Source: CATOSP01 sp965204715
GTDB lineage: Bacteria > Chloroflexota > Dehalococcoidia > Lucifugimonadales > UBA3495
Assembly: GCA_965204715.1 (NCBI GenBank)
Contig: OZ242009.1
Location: forward strand, 1,612,001 to 1,676,000
Direction of reading: 5' to 3'
Length of the DNA stretch: 64,000 bases
In this document: piece by piece, positions 16,934 through 27,175 of the stretch
Layout: the number at the start of each line of letters is the position of its first letter
Position numbering within the stretch: position 1 is the stretch's first letter
The notes under the pieces: model-generated
The model's input: the letters and a program-made list of their open reading frames with translations, nothing else
What the model was told of the DNA's origin: nothing
Database searches by the model: none
Position numbers and translations under genes: made by a program

Positions 16934-17095
16934 TCAGCAGATGCGTCTAGCCGTATAGTCCGGGATTTCCCGGTGGCGTGCTATTGCCGCCCTCCGGTTC
17001 AAGGCAGGGTTTTCCCAGATAGAATGCCCTCCACCTTCACGAACTAACCTGCATCCGTGCTCTTGCAAGTGTCCGAGAAGGCCGCGCCTCCTCAA
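16934..17095 (-). CDS. hicA: HicA-type mRNA interferase toxin, C-terminally shortened
   Basis: A 53-residue frame, too short for most gene finders, directly follows hicB. It reads RRRGLLGHLQEHGCRLV, REGGGHSIWENPALN and ARHREIPDYTARRIC. This is the HicA double-stranded-RNA-binding-like fold with the catalytic His in GGGHS (residue 24). TTG at 17095 is the only plausible start and its last two bases overlap the hicB stop. The frame ends at a TGA (16934-16936); reading past it gives QFGIPAPG and then TAG, which looks like the usual HicA C-terminus with CGA changed to TGA. About nine residues are therefore missing and activity may be reduced or lost. Confidence 0.7.
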   Translation of the reverse strand: MRRRGLLGHLQEHGCRLVREGGGHSIWENPALNRRAAIARHREIPDYTARRIC

Positions 17096-17376
17096 CTGAC
17101 AACACCTTGAGGAACATGCGCAACCCTGGAAGCCGCCTGTAACAACAGGTAGATCGGCTCTTCCAAGTCGGCCTCGGGGTCGGTGCGACCGGGATCGGGC
17201 AGTGGCAGAGGTTCGCCCCGTTCCAAGTGGACCTCGGCCAAGTCTACCAATGCGCTGGCCAGCATAAGCCGCGCCTCCGCCAGGTCGGAGCCCCAGCTGA
17301 TGGCACCCGGAAAGTCCAGCGTCTCCGCGTGAACCCCTTCATCCAGGTACTTGAACATCGCCTTGTAGACTAACAT
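17092..17376 (-). CDS. hicB: HicB-family antitoxin
   Basis: A 94-residue HicB-like protein: MLVYKAMFKYLDEGVHAE, LDFPGAISWGSDLAEARLML, ASALVDLAE, EPLPLPDP and LEEPIYLLLQAASRV. It has the partial RNase H-like fold typical of HicB and no separate DNA-binding domain. ATG 17376 is preferred to GTG 17382 because GGGGAGG precedes it by 5 bases. The hicA frame follows with a stop/start overlap, giving the order hicB-hicA. A TATAAT at 17408-17403 on the minus strand may be its -10 box, though no good -35 is seen. Confidence 0.8.
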   Translation of the reverse strand: MLVYKAMFKYLDEGVHAETLDFPGAISWGSDLAEARLMLASALVDLAEVHLERGEPLPLPDPGRTDPEADLEEPIYLLLQAASRVAHVPQGVVS

Positions 17377-17465
17377 GCCCACCTCCCCGACTCTATTCTC
17401 AAATTATACACTGACCGTGTTCATGCTCTGAACAAGCCCGCTGGAAAGGATGGTGGTGCAGGACG

Positions 17466-18311
17466 ATGCCTTATATGAGCGCAGCGGAAAGATACGCCGC
17501 ATACCTTGACGGTGTGCAGGAGCAAAAGGCCCGTTTGTTCGGCGCCCGGTCCCAGGGAGATATCTGGAGCGGGGACCTGGCCCGCCTGTTCCGTCTCGAC
17601 CCGCACCGTCAACTGACGGCGAACCTGGAAGCGGTCGCCGAATACGTGCAACCCCAGGACGTATTCGTGGAAGCAGGGGGCGGCGCGGGCAGGGTGGGGT
17701 TGCCGATGGCCCTGCGTTGCCGCCAGGTGATAAACGTAGACCGGTCTCCCGGAATGGGAACCGAGTTCACCGCTTCGGCAGCGGAAGCAGGCATCGGAAA
17801 CGCCGAATTGGTCCTGGAGGACTGGCTGGAGGTCCAAGGGATCAAGGGCGACGTGGTGTTCAGCGCCGACGTCACGTATTTCGTTCGAGACATCGTGCAG
17901 TTCGTGAGAAGAATGGAGTCCGCGGCCAGGCGCAGGGTCATCATGACTGTATGGAGCGTGCCTCCTCCGCACCGCAATGCCGCTATATTCAGACTGGTAT
18001 ATGGAGAAGACCAGGCCCTGGCGCCTGGCCACGCCGACCTGATGGCGGCGTTGTGGGAAATGGACATTTTGCCGGACGTCCGCGTCCTCCCCGACCCACC
18101 CTGGTGGGATGGCGTGTTTCCCCGCACCAGGGAAGCGGCGGTGCAGGTGGCCGTGGAAGAGGTAAACCCTTCGGACCACCCGCGCGCTGCCGGAATCATT
18201 GAGAGTCACTTCGACGAATTGTTCCGTACAGGACCCGACGGCTACATCCCGCTTTGGCGGGAGCCAATAAAGGAAATGCTGATAACGTGGGAGCCGGGGG
18301 GCCAGGACTGA
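17466..18311 (+). CDS. Class I SAM-dependent methyltransferase
   Basis: A 281-residue protein with the SAM-binding motif I VFVEAGGGAGRVGLPMAL (about 67-84), motif II-like QVINVDRSPGM (about 88-98) and a motif IV-like DVVFSADVTYFV (about 128-139). The N-terminal 65 residues are helical. The substrate cannot be predicted. A possible start at 17466 is MPYMSAAERYAAYL; the ribosome binding site is weak. It stands alone, divergent from hicBA and upstream of the rRNA promoter. Confidence 0.72.
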   Translation: MPYMSAAERYAAYLDGVQEQKARLFGARSQGDIWSGDLARLFRLDPHRQLTANLEAVAEYVQPQDVFVEAGGGAGRVGLPMALRCRQVINVDRSPGMGTEFTASAAEAGIGNAELVLEDWLEVQGIKGDVVFSADVTYFVRDIVQFVRRMESAARRRVIMTVWSVPPPHRNAAIFRLVYGEDQALAPGHADLMAALWEMDILPDVRVLPDPPWWDGVFPRTREAAVQVAVEEVNPSDHPRAAGIIESHFDELFRTGPDGYIPLWREPIKEMLITWEPGGQD

Positions 18312-18379
18312 AGATTAACAAGACGATTGGGACCGGCAACCGGATTTCCACCAAAACCGGGAATATCGGATTTAACCCC

Positions 18380-18408
18380 TTGACTCCCCATGCGAGGCTG
18401 GATATAAT
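18380..18408 (+). promoter_or_regulatory. Strong sigma70 promoter of the 23S rRNA unit
   Basis: TTGACT (18380-18385), exactly 17 bases, then a perfect TATAAT (18403-18408). This is the best promoter match in the window. Transcription should start near 18415, about 250 bases upstream of the mature 23S. Confidence 0.85.
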
Positions 18409-18487
18409 CGCAGTCCGCAAGGAGCAACCAAGTCTGAGATATGACGCGAACATCGTGACATAGACGTTACTGGCAGGGACGACCTGG

Positions 18488-18527
18488 ACGGCGGTTCGGG
18501 GGAAAGCCCCGCCGCCGTTTCTTCTTG
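18488..18527 (+). terminator. Terminator-like hairpin in the 23S leader
   Basis: Arms ACGGCGG (18488-18494) and CCGCCGT (18512-18518), with an inner GGGG/CCCC pairing, are followed by TTTCTTCTT. It lies between the rRNA promoter and the 23S gene. It could act as an attenuator that needs antitermination, or end a separate short RNA of about 110 bases. Confidence 0.5.
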
Positions 18528-18646
18528 CAGCACCTTAAAAAAAGAATAGGAAGTCGGAAAGTCCTGCAAACGTGCGTCGCAGCCGAGTTGGCGATTACGC
18601 CGTCAATGAGGTAAATGCAGGCGCGCGAGAAAACACACGCGAAGAA

Positions 18647-18665
18647 GTTTGAAGTTCCTAGCGTG

Positions 18666-18673
<8 letters not shown>
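18647..18673 (+). other. 5' arm of the 23S rRNA processing stem
   Basis: These 27 bases are complementary (two G-U wobbles, otherwise Watson-Crick) to 21742-21768 beyond the 3' end of 23S. Such flanking stems are cut by RNase III to release pre-23S. The arm overlaps the mature 5' end (about 18666). Confidence 0.8.
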
Positions 18674-21741
<3,068 letters not shown>

Positions 21742-21750
<9 letters not shown>

Positions 21751-21768
21751 ACGCCAGGAGCTTCAAAC
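21742..21768 (+). other. 3' arm of the 23S rRNA processing stem
   Basis: This arm pairs with 18647-18673 to give a 27-base-pair stem bracketing the 23S rRNA. Confidence 0.8.
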
Positions 21769-21843
21769 TTGTATTGCTTTCCGATTCCTGTTCTTTGGCC
21801 TGGGTCTTCCTGCCGCTAGGCGTGGAGACACAGGCAACTACGG

Positions 21844-21918
21844 CGCGGGGTGGAGCAGTGGCAGCTCGTCGGGCTCATAACCCGAAGGTCGTTGGTTCGA
21901 GTCCAACCCCCGCTACCA
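21844..21918 (+). tRNA. Initiator tRNA-fMet (CAT)
   Basis: A 75-base cloverleaf with encoded CCA end. The anticodon loop is CTCATAA. The anticodon stem ends in GGG paired with CCC, the three consecutive G-C pairs that mark initiators. Acceptor bases 1 and 72 are C and T and do not pair, another initiator hallmark. The T arm GTTGG-TTCGAGT-CCAAC is regular. It lies 94 bases after 23S and is probably cotranscribed with it. Confidence 0.95.
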
Positions 21919-21931
21919 ACATTTGATACTC

Positions 21932-21966
21932 AAAAAGGCCCCCGGAAACGCTCCGGGGGCTTTATA
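21932..21966 (+). terminator. Rho-independent terminator of the 23S-tRNA unit
   Basis: GCCCCCGGA and TCCGGGGGC (21938-21960) form a 9-pair stem with a 5-base loop, preceded by AAAAA and followed by TTTATATATT. This is the strongest terminator in the window. Confidence 0.85.
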
Positions 21967-22023
21967 TATTATTGGCTGGCGTGAGGACACGAACTGACCA
22001 GCTACCTGGTGTTCAAAACACGA

Positions 22024-22150
22024 GTGATACAATGAGCGCCAGTACTCGCGACAGCGGAGGAATGTGCAATGTCAATGTCTATCGAACTGCCCCCCGAAGT
22101 TGAAGAACGGCTTGCTTCTTTGGCCCAGCGGACCGGACTCAGCAAAGAGG
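22024..22150 (+). repeat. Direct repeat A: antitoxin promoter/start region
   Basis: From GTGATACAATGAGCGCCAG through the ribosome binding site and the first about 25 codons of the RelB-like gene. A diverged second copy is at 23808-23915, 1784 bases downstream and in the same orientation. Confidence 0.75.
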
Positions 22151-22305
22151 ATTTTCTGCTGGACATCATCGAAAGGGTAATGGAGGATATCGAGGACTGC
22201 TACCTGGGAATGGAAGTCTTGGACCGCGTCAAAAGCGGGGAGGAACGAGTCTACTCGGCGGCAGAGGTGAGGAAGAGGCTTGGACGATTGAGTACTAAAA
22301 TATAG
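22069..22305 (+). CDS. RelB-like antitoxin
   Basis: A 78-residue protein with an N-terminal ribbon-helix-helix pattern (MSMSIELPPEVEERLASLA, then LSKEDFLLDIIERVMED) and a C-terminal toxin-wrapping tail (SGEERVYSAAEVRKRLGRL). GGAGG lies 14 bases before the ATG. A RelE-type toxin frame begins inside its 3' end but is broken (22275-22541), so this antitoxin appears to be an orphan. TACAAT at 22028-22033 may be part of its promoter; no convincing -35 is visible. Confidence 0.75.
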   Translation: MSMSIELPPEVEERLASLAQRTGLSKEDFLLDIIERVMEDIEDCYLGMEVLDRVKSGEERVYSAAEVRKRLGRLSTKI

Positions 22306-22541
22306 CCGAGGATCAACTTCGCAGACTTGACAGACAGGTTACCCGGCGTATTGAAGCATATATGCAGAGCCAAGTTGCGGTTCTGGAAAACCCAAGGTCG
22401 AGAGGATGGGGCCTCAGCAGACTACTGGCAGGACTGTGGCGTTACCGGGTAGAAGACCATCGTGTAATTTGCGATATTCAGGATGAAGTGCTGCGTGTAC
22501 TGGTGGTAACGGTTGGACACCGGAGCCAAGTTTACCATTAG
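22275..22541 (+). pseudogene. RelE/ParE-family toxin gene, start and early frame lost
   Basis: In the frame offset from the antitoxin, the sequence reads AWTIEY, a TAA (22296-22298), then NIAEDQLRRLDRQVTRRI, AVLENPRSRGWGL, LAGLWRYRVEDHRVICDI and VLVVTVGHRSQVYH, ending with TAG at 22541. This is a clear RelE mRNA interferase with the C-terminal catalytic Arg and Tyr regions present. The codon where the usual ATG would stand is GAG, and the TAA truncates the N-terminus. Only an internal ATG at 22360 could start translation, giving about 60 residues lacking the first strand and helix. Likely inactive. Confidence 0.75.
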
Positions 22542-22636
22542 CAAACTACTCCCAGGAATGACCAATGACATTAGCCGCAATAGTGCCGGGAATCCAGATA
22601 GACACAACCGGGCTTTCTATTCACTGAGGGAAAGAT

Positions 22637-23803
22637 TTGGCCGAGAGCATCTATCATATCAATGAGCAGGGGCGGATTGATCCAATGTCCGAAGAACCCT
22701 TTGCTCTGGAGGATGCGCTCCAGGAACTGGTGGCCAACCACCCGGAACTGCTTTCGGGGGAACAGATTGACCCCGCCGACCCGCGCCGCTGGATTCTGAT
22801 AAAGCGGGAGCAAGGCATTGCGGATACCGAGGGCGGCAGCTACCGATGGGCGTTGGACCACCTGCTCATCGACCAGGACGCAATCCCAACCCTGGTCGAG
22901 GTCAAGCGTTCGTCCAACTCACAGATACGTCGTGAGATCGTGGGGCAGATGCTCGACTACGCGGCCCACGCCCGGAATACCTGGAATGCAGGCGACATCC
23001 GGCGGGACTTTGAGGAATCTGCAGAAGCTGCCGGACACGACCCGGATACCGTCCTGTCTAAATTGCTATTGTTAGAGCCCGAGGACGAGCCGGACGCCGA
23101 AGAGTTCTGGCAGCGTGTTGAGACCAACCTGCGCGCCGCCCGCCTGCGCCTGCTCTTCGTCTCCGACGGCATCCCCGATGAGCTGACCCGCGTGGTGGAG
23201 TTTCTGAACGAACAGATGCCCAACATTGAGGTCTTGGCTGTAGAGATAAAGCAATTCCGCGGCGAGACTGGTCGAACCCTGGTGCCGCGCGTTATTGGGC
23301 GGACCGCTGTCGCTCCACCCGCGAGGGCTTCGGCTGCCGGCAGCCGAATGGCCCTTGATGAATTTCTGGACCAAATGCCGGGGCAGCAAGTCCGGGAGGC
23401 AGCCCAACGTCTAATGAATGTGGCCCAAAATAACGGAGCCTTCGTTCAATTTGGAAGTAGTGGAATCAGCATACGTTGCCGTTGTCCGGCATGGCCCGAT
23501 CCGCCTTTCAGTCTTGCTTGGATTTACCCTGGTCCAGGCCGTATCGGCTGGAATCGGACTCGGGACTTTACTTTTGGAATGACCACATGGGGAATGGATA
23601 TTAAGCCACCAGCACTCGTTGAAGTTCTCGAAAGTTGGACTGCTCAGTTTGAAGATGATGTCTTCACGTCCAATGCTTCCAGCAGAGAAGTCACTGGTTG
23701 GACTATATCCCACGCAGACGCCGCCGCGAACATCGACGTGCTGGCGGAGCGGCTAGAGAATGTCCTGCGCAGTTTGCAGCAGTTGGAGGTAGCGGAAGGG
23801 TAA
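22637..23803 (+). CDS. PD-(D/E)XK nuclease-like protein
   Basis: A 388-residue protein of unknown function. Residues about 70-100 read WALDHLLIDQDAIPTLVEVKR, a D-x-n-E-V-K pattern of PD-(D/E)XK nucleases (LLIDQ then EVKRS). FALEDALQELVANHPELL precedes it, and RREIVGQMLDYAAHA follows as in DUF4268/DUF91-like nuclease domains. The C-terminal about 140 residues form a separate domain (FVQFGSSGISIRCR). TTG at 22637 with GAGGG 6 bases upstream is the start. The gene sits between two copies of an antitoxin 5' region, so it may have arrived as a cassette. Target and partner are unknown. Confidence 0.62.
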   Translation: MAESIYHINEQGRIDPMSEEPFALEDALQELVANHPELLSGEQIDPADPRRWILIKREQGIADTEGGSYRWALDHLLIDQDAIPTLVEVKRSSNSQIRREIVGQMLDYAAHARNTWNAGDIRRDFEESAEAAGHDPDTVLSKLLLLEPEDEPDAEEFWQRVETNLRAARLRLLFVSDGIPDELTRVVEFLNEQMPNIEVLAVEIKQFRGETGRTLVPRVIGRTAVAPPARASAAGSRMALDEFLDQMPGQQVREAAQRLMNVAQNNGAFVQFGSSGISIRCRCPAWPDPPFSLAWIYPGPGRIGWNRTRDFTFGMTTWGMDIKPPALVEVLESWTAQFEDDVFTSNASSREVTGWTISHADAAANIDVLAERLENVLRSLQQLEVAEG

Positions 23804-23807
23804 GCCG

Positions 23808-23915
23808 GTGATACAATGAGCGCCAGCGGTCACGACATCGGAGGAACGCTCTATGTCAATGTCTATCGAGTTGCCGTCCGAAGTTGAGCACCGGCTGGCG
23901 TCCCTGGACCGACGG
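23808..23915 (+). repeat. Direct repeat B: second copy of the antitoxin promoter/start region
   Basis: Begins with the same GTGATACAATGAGCGCCAG as repeat A, then CGGAGGAA and ATGTCAATGTCTATCGA. It diverges after about 100 bases. Confidence 0.75.
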
Positions 23916-23939
23916 CAAGGAACCGGCGGCAGTGACTAA
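23853..23939 (+). pseudogene. Truncated RelB-like antitoxin remnant
   Basis: A 28-codon frame, MSMSIELPSEVEHRLASLD followed by RRQGTGGSD and TAA. It matches the first 19 residues of the antitoxin at 22069 and then loses homology, so the helix-turn and toxin-binding parts are gone. No toxin follows. Confidence 0.7.
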
Positions 23940-23943
23940 CGGC

Positions 23944-23970
23944 AGGGGGCAGCTTCTCTGCCCTGTTGTT
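23944..23970 (+). terminator. Hairpin with T-rich tail
   Basis: GGGCAG and CTGCCC pair around CTTCT, followed by TGTTGTT. It would end transcripts from the nuclease-like gene and the antitoxin remnant. Confidence 0.5.
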
Positions 23971-24008
23971 ATGACAGCCCGCACAACAGCCAATGGAGGT
24001 TACCTGAA

Positions 24009-25124
24009 ATGACATCCGGCCCAGTAAACATCTACGAGTATGAAGCCATCGCCCAGATTCGCATCGGCAAGGGTGAGTACGACTTCATCGCGGGCGGCGC
24101 TACCGACGAAATAACCCTGCGCCGCACCCGCGCCGTCCTCGACTCCATCATGCTCAAGCCGCGCATGATGGTTGACATCAGCAACAGGGACATGAGCACC
24201 ACCGTGCTGGGGCAGGAAATCAGCTTCCCGGTAATGCTCGACCCGGCGGGCAACCACAGCGCGGCCCATCCCGACGCCGAGATCGCCACGGTGCGGGCCG
24301 CAGGGAAGGCTGGCACCATCATGGTCCTCAGCGCCCAGTCCTCCCGGACACTGGAGGACGTAGCCCAAGCGTCCTCGGGACCCATCTGGTTCCAACAGTA
24401 TTTCTTCCGAGACCGGGGCCTCACCCTGGAGATGGCGGCGCGTGCCGAAGAGGCGGGTTACTCCGCCCTCTGCCTTACCCTCGACGCCAAGGTCAGCCCC
24501 AAGCGGGAGCGGAACATTCGCAACAACTATCGCGGGGGCGGCGGTTCCCCCAACTTTGCCCACCTCAACCTGACCGACCCCTCCGAGAGCTTCGCCCTGG
24601 ACGGCCCCTCCGGAGTGCGGGACATCCGCGACCCGGCCTCTACCTGGCCCGACCTGGACTGGCTGGCGGCCAACACCCGGCTGCCCCTGGTGGTCAAGGG
24701 AATCATGCACGCCGAGGACGGCAGGCAGAGCGCCGAGCACGGAGCGAAAGGAATCATCGTGTCCAACCACGGCGCGAGATACCTGGACACGACATTTGCC
24801 TCGGTAGAAGTGCTGCCCGAGGTGGTGGACGCAGTACAGGGCAACGCCGAGGTCTACCTGGACGGCGGAATCCGGAGAGGTTCGGACATCTTCAAGGCTA
24901 TCGCGTTGGGCGCGCGCGCCGTCCTTATTGGCCGTGCCCTGTTCTGGGGTCTGGCTGTCGACGGCGAAGAGGGCCTCAGCGCCGTCCTGGAAATCCTGCG
25001 CGACGAACTGGACCGTACTATGGGCATGTGCGGCCGCAGCACCACAGACAGCATCGACCGCGAGACCATAGGAACCGTCTCCCCCCTGCTGTCCCTGTTC
25101 CCCCAGGCTGAGAGCTTCCGGTAG
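24009..25124 (+). CDS. FMN-dependent alpha-hydroxy acid oxidase/dehydrogenase
   Basis: A 371-residue member of the L-lactate/glycolate oxidase family, oxidising a 2-hydroxy acid to a 2-oxo acid with FMN. Seen are VMLDPAGNHSAAHPDAE (about 77-93), PIWFQQYFFRDR (about 128-139), LVVKGIMHAEDG and the active-site His in SNHGARYLD (about 253). Phosphate binding is by DGGIRRGSDIFKAIALGA and VLIGRALFWG. The usual SNHGGRQLD is altered to SNHGARYLD, which may change the substrate. GGAGG precedes the ATG by 9 bases. No partner genes are adjacent. Confidence 0.86.
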   Translation: MTSGPVNIYEYEAIAQIRIGKGEYDFIAGGATDEITLRRTRAVLDSIMLKPRMMVDISNRDMSTTVLGQEISFPVMLDPAGNHSAAHPDAEIATVRAAGKAGTIMVLSAQSSRTLEDVAQASSGPIWFQQYFFRDRGLTLEMAARAEEAGYSALCLTLDAKVSPKRERNIRNNYRGGGGSPNFAHLNLTDPSESFALDGPSGVRDIRDPASTWPDLDWLAANTRLPLVVKGIMHAEDGRQSAEHGAKGIIVSNHGARYLDTTFASVEVLPEVVDAVQGNAEVYLDGGIRRGSDIFKAIALGARAVLIGRALFWGLAVDGEEGLSAVLEILRDELDRTMGMCGRSTTDSIDRETIGTVSPLLSLFPQAESFR

Positions 25125-25378
25125 CCCACGGACATACCGAACCGAAGCCTCTGGCGGAGAACCAAAGGGAACTACTGGCTGCCCTCATTTGATGTGGGGT
25201 AATTATGTATTCGTGTACTAAATCCTGGATGGTTATGAACGGCGGCCCTTTATCCTGACCGACCCGGCAACGCCTGGCGCTTCCACACGAAAGACGTCAA
25301 AGTCCCTGATGTTGTTCTGTCTCATGCCAATCTGGTATTCGATACCGCCTCGGTGTTGCGGACTTAGGTAGTTGTTAG

Positions 25379-26601
25379 GAATTCTCTGAACAAGCCTGCT
25401 GAGCTTGCATATTCGATCTTGGAGCCGAGGGGCGGCTACAGGTCTCTGAATGAGCAAGGACCTTCCTGCGGGCTGGCTTCGCTCTCTGGCATTTGATGAA
25501 TCGTACGTCCTTCGACCTGCCCCATTGATCCTCGGGCTATTCTGATGGCACACGGCCCCACGGTCCGGCTACCGGCATCTTGCCAGTTGGACCTCCGCCG
25601 TCAGCAGGTTGCCCAGCCCAAACAGCAGCGCCAGCCGTTGTGTGTTCTTCATCAACCCCCGGTAGCGGACCTTGCCATAGCCGAACAGACCCTTCACCCT
25701 CAGGAAGGGATGCTCCACCTTGGCTCTCACCGATGCCTTTGCCTGCTCCGCCAGCGCCTCCTCACTCTCCGGTTCCAGCTTCCGCCGCTTGCCAGGACGC
25801 ATGGCCACCTGCCACTCCACCTCCAACCCCTGGGTCTCCTCCCTCTTGTGGATCCCTTGGTACCCAGCGTCGCCCCACACTACCGTCTCGCCCCCGTGCA
25901 GCAGGTTGTGGGCCTCCGTAATGTCGTGGGCGTTGGCCGCCGTCGTGCTCATGCTGTGCACTATCCCCGTCTCAGAGTCCACCCCAATATGAGCCTTCAT
26001 CCCGAAGTGCCACTGGTTCCCCTTTTTGGTCTGATGCATCTCCGGGTCCCGCTCCCCGGCCCGGTTCTTGGTGGACGGCGGCGCCTCGATGATGGTGGCG
26101 TCCACGATGGTCCCCTCTCTCAGCTTGAGACCCTGGGACTCCAGGTGGGCGTTGATCTCCTCCAAAAGGCCCGGTCCCAGATTGTGCCGCTCCAGCAGAT
26201 GGCGGAAGTTCAGTATCGTGGTCTCATCGGGCAAAGCCCCAGACAGCCTCAGGCCCACGAACCGCCGGACGGACTCTGCCTCATAGAGCAGGTCTTCCGT
26301 ACCGGGATCGCTCAGGTTGTAGAAGAGTTGCACGCAGTGGACTCGCAGCATCACTGAGAGCGGGTAGGGACGCCGGCCGTTTCCGGCCTTGGGGTAGAAG
26401 GGGCGGATGCGCTCCTCCAGCCTCCCCCAGGGAATCAGGCCGTCCATGCGCTCCAGAAACACCTCCCGGCGTGTCTTGCGCTTCTTGCCCTGGTACTCCA
26501 GGTCGGAGAACGTCGGCTGGTCCATCGTGTCTCACCTTTGATCTTTGTCGTGGCTGCCAACCGTACTATGCCACATCATCAGACACTTGTTCAGAGCATC
26601 C
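25379..26601 (-). mobile_element. IS5-family insertion sequence, copy 1
   Basis: A 1223-base element with imperfect terminal inverted repeats: GAATTCTCTGAACAA at the left and, read inwards, GGATGCTCTGAACAA at the right (13 of 15 match). It is flanked by a 4-base target duplication TTAG (25375-25378 and 26602-26605), the YTAR-type target expected for the IS5 group. One transposase gene is carried on the minus strand. A second copy is at 58806-59979. Confidence 0.88.
25569..26525 (-). CDS. IS5-family transposase (copy 1)
   Basis: A 318-residue DDE transposase. The N-terminal DUF772-like part holds YPLSVMLRVHCVQLFYNLSD and DETTILNFRHLLERHNLG. The catalytic residues are the Asp in IVDATIIEAPPSTKN (about 142), the Asp in VVWGDAGYQG (about 219) and the Glu in VRAKVEHPFLRVK (about 273). 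The frame is intact and full length, so the element may still move. The product is close to the copy at 58953-59903 over its whole length (about 85 percent identity by eye). Confidence 0.9.
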   Translation of the reverse strand: MDQPTFSDLEYQGKKRKTRREVFLERMDGLIPWGRLEERIRPFYPKAGNGRRPYPLSVMLRVHCVQLFYNLSDPGTEDLLYEAESVRRFVGLRLSGALPDETTILNFRHLLERHNLGPGLLEEINAHLESQGLKLREGTIVDATIIEAPPSTKNRAGERDPEMHQTKKGNQWHFGMKAHIGVDSETGIVHSMSTTAANAHDITEAHNLLHGGETVVWGDAGYQGIHKREETQGLEVEWQVAMRPGKRRKLEPESEEALAEQAKASVRAKVEHPFLRVKGLFGYGKVRYRGLMKNTQRLALLFGLGNLLTAEVQLARCR

Positions 26602-27175
26602 TTAGACCTCACCTCATCACTTGACATGACCCAGTAAACAATCCTGTCAACCCATACGCCGATAAAGATGAAAACGTCGCAGATGTCCAACTTCAACTGC
26701 TGGTAATTCATCCAAAATGGCGAATCGCTTTCCCATGTGAGTGCTCTGCTCACCAGTGAACCGGTCAAATTCGCACTGTAAGCCCTGGAAGACTTCACCT
26801 CGACGCGAATACCTTCAATCCAAAGGTCGTACTCACCATCATAGTTTGGGTCCAGCACTCTGTCCGGTTTTTGGAACGCTGAGTCCAAGTCCATTAAATG
26901 TCTTTCTCCCCAAGTTTGACCGAAAGACCTGGGTGAAAGCTCGAACAACTCCAAATATCTGTTGCTCGAAACGTAGTTTGTACGCAGAGCATCATATTCG
27001 ATGAATGAAATCACCCCCCTGTCCACCAGAAAAGTTATAATGTACTCGTATTCATTGAAAGGGAATACCGATACCAGCCCCTTAAGACGCGCCTGAAGTA
27101 GCTCCCTGTCTTCATCTTCCATGGATGTGAGCAATTGTTCCAGATAGTCACGCAGTTGCTCTTGATTCACCGCTA

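Noticed and set aside
18442..18463. Leader peptide MTRTS in the 23S leader
   Set aside because: The ribosome binding site is about 20 bases away and the frame is only five codons; not supportable.
21751..21843. Possible 5S rRNA after 23S
   Set aside because: Only about 94 bases separate 23S from the tRNA, and no 5S-like conserved segments are present.
25545..26357. Long plus-strand frame opposite the transposase, and its counterpart at 59523-59957
   Set aside because: Both are antisense shadows of the IS5 transposase gene with no family similarity.
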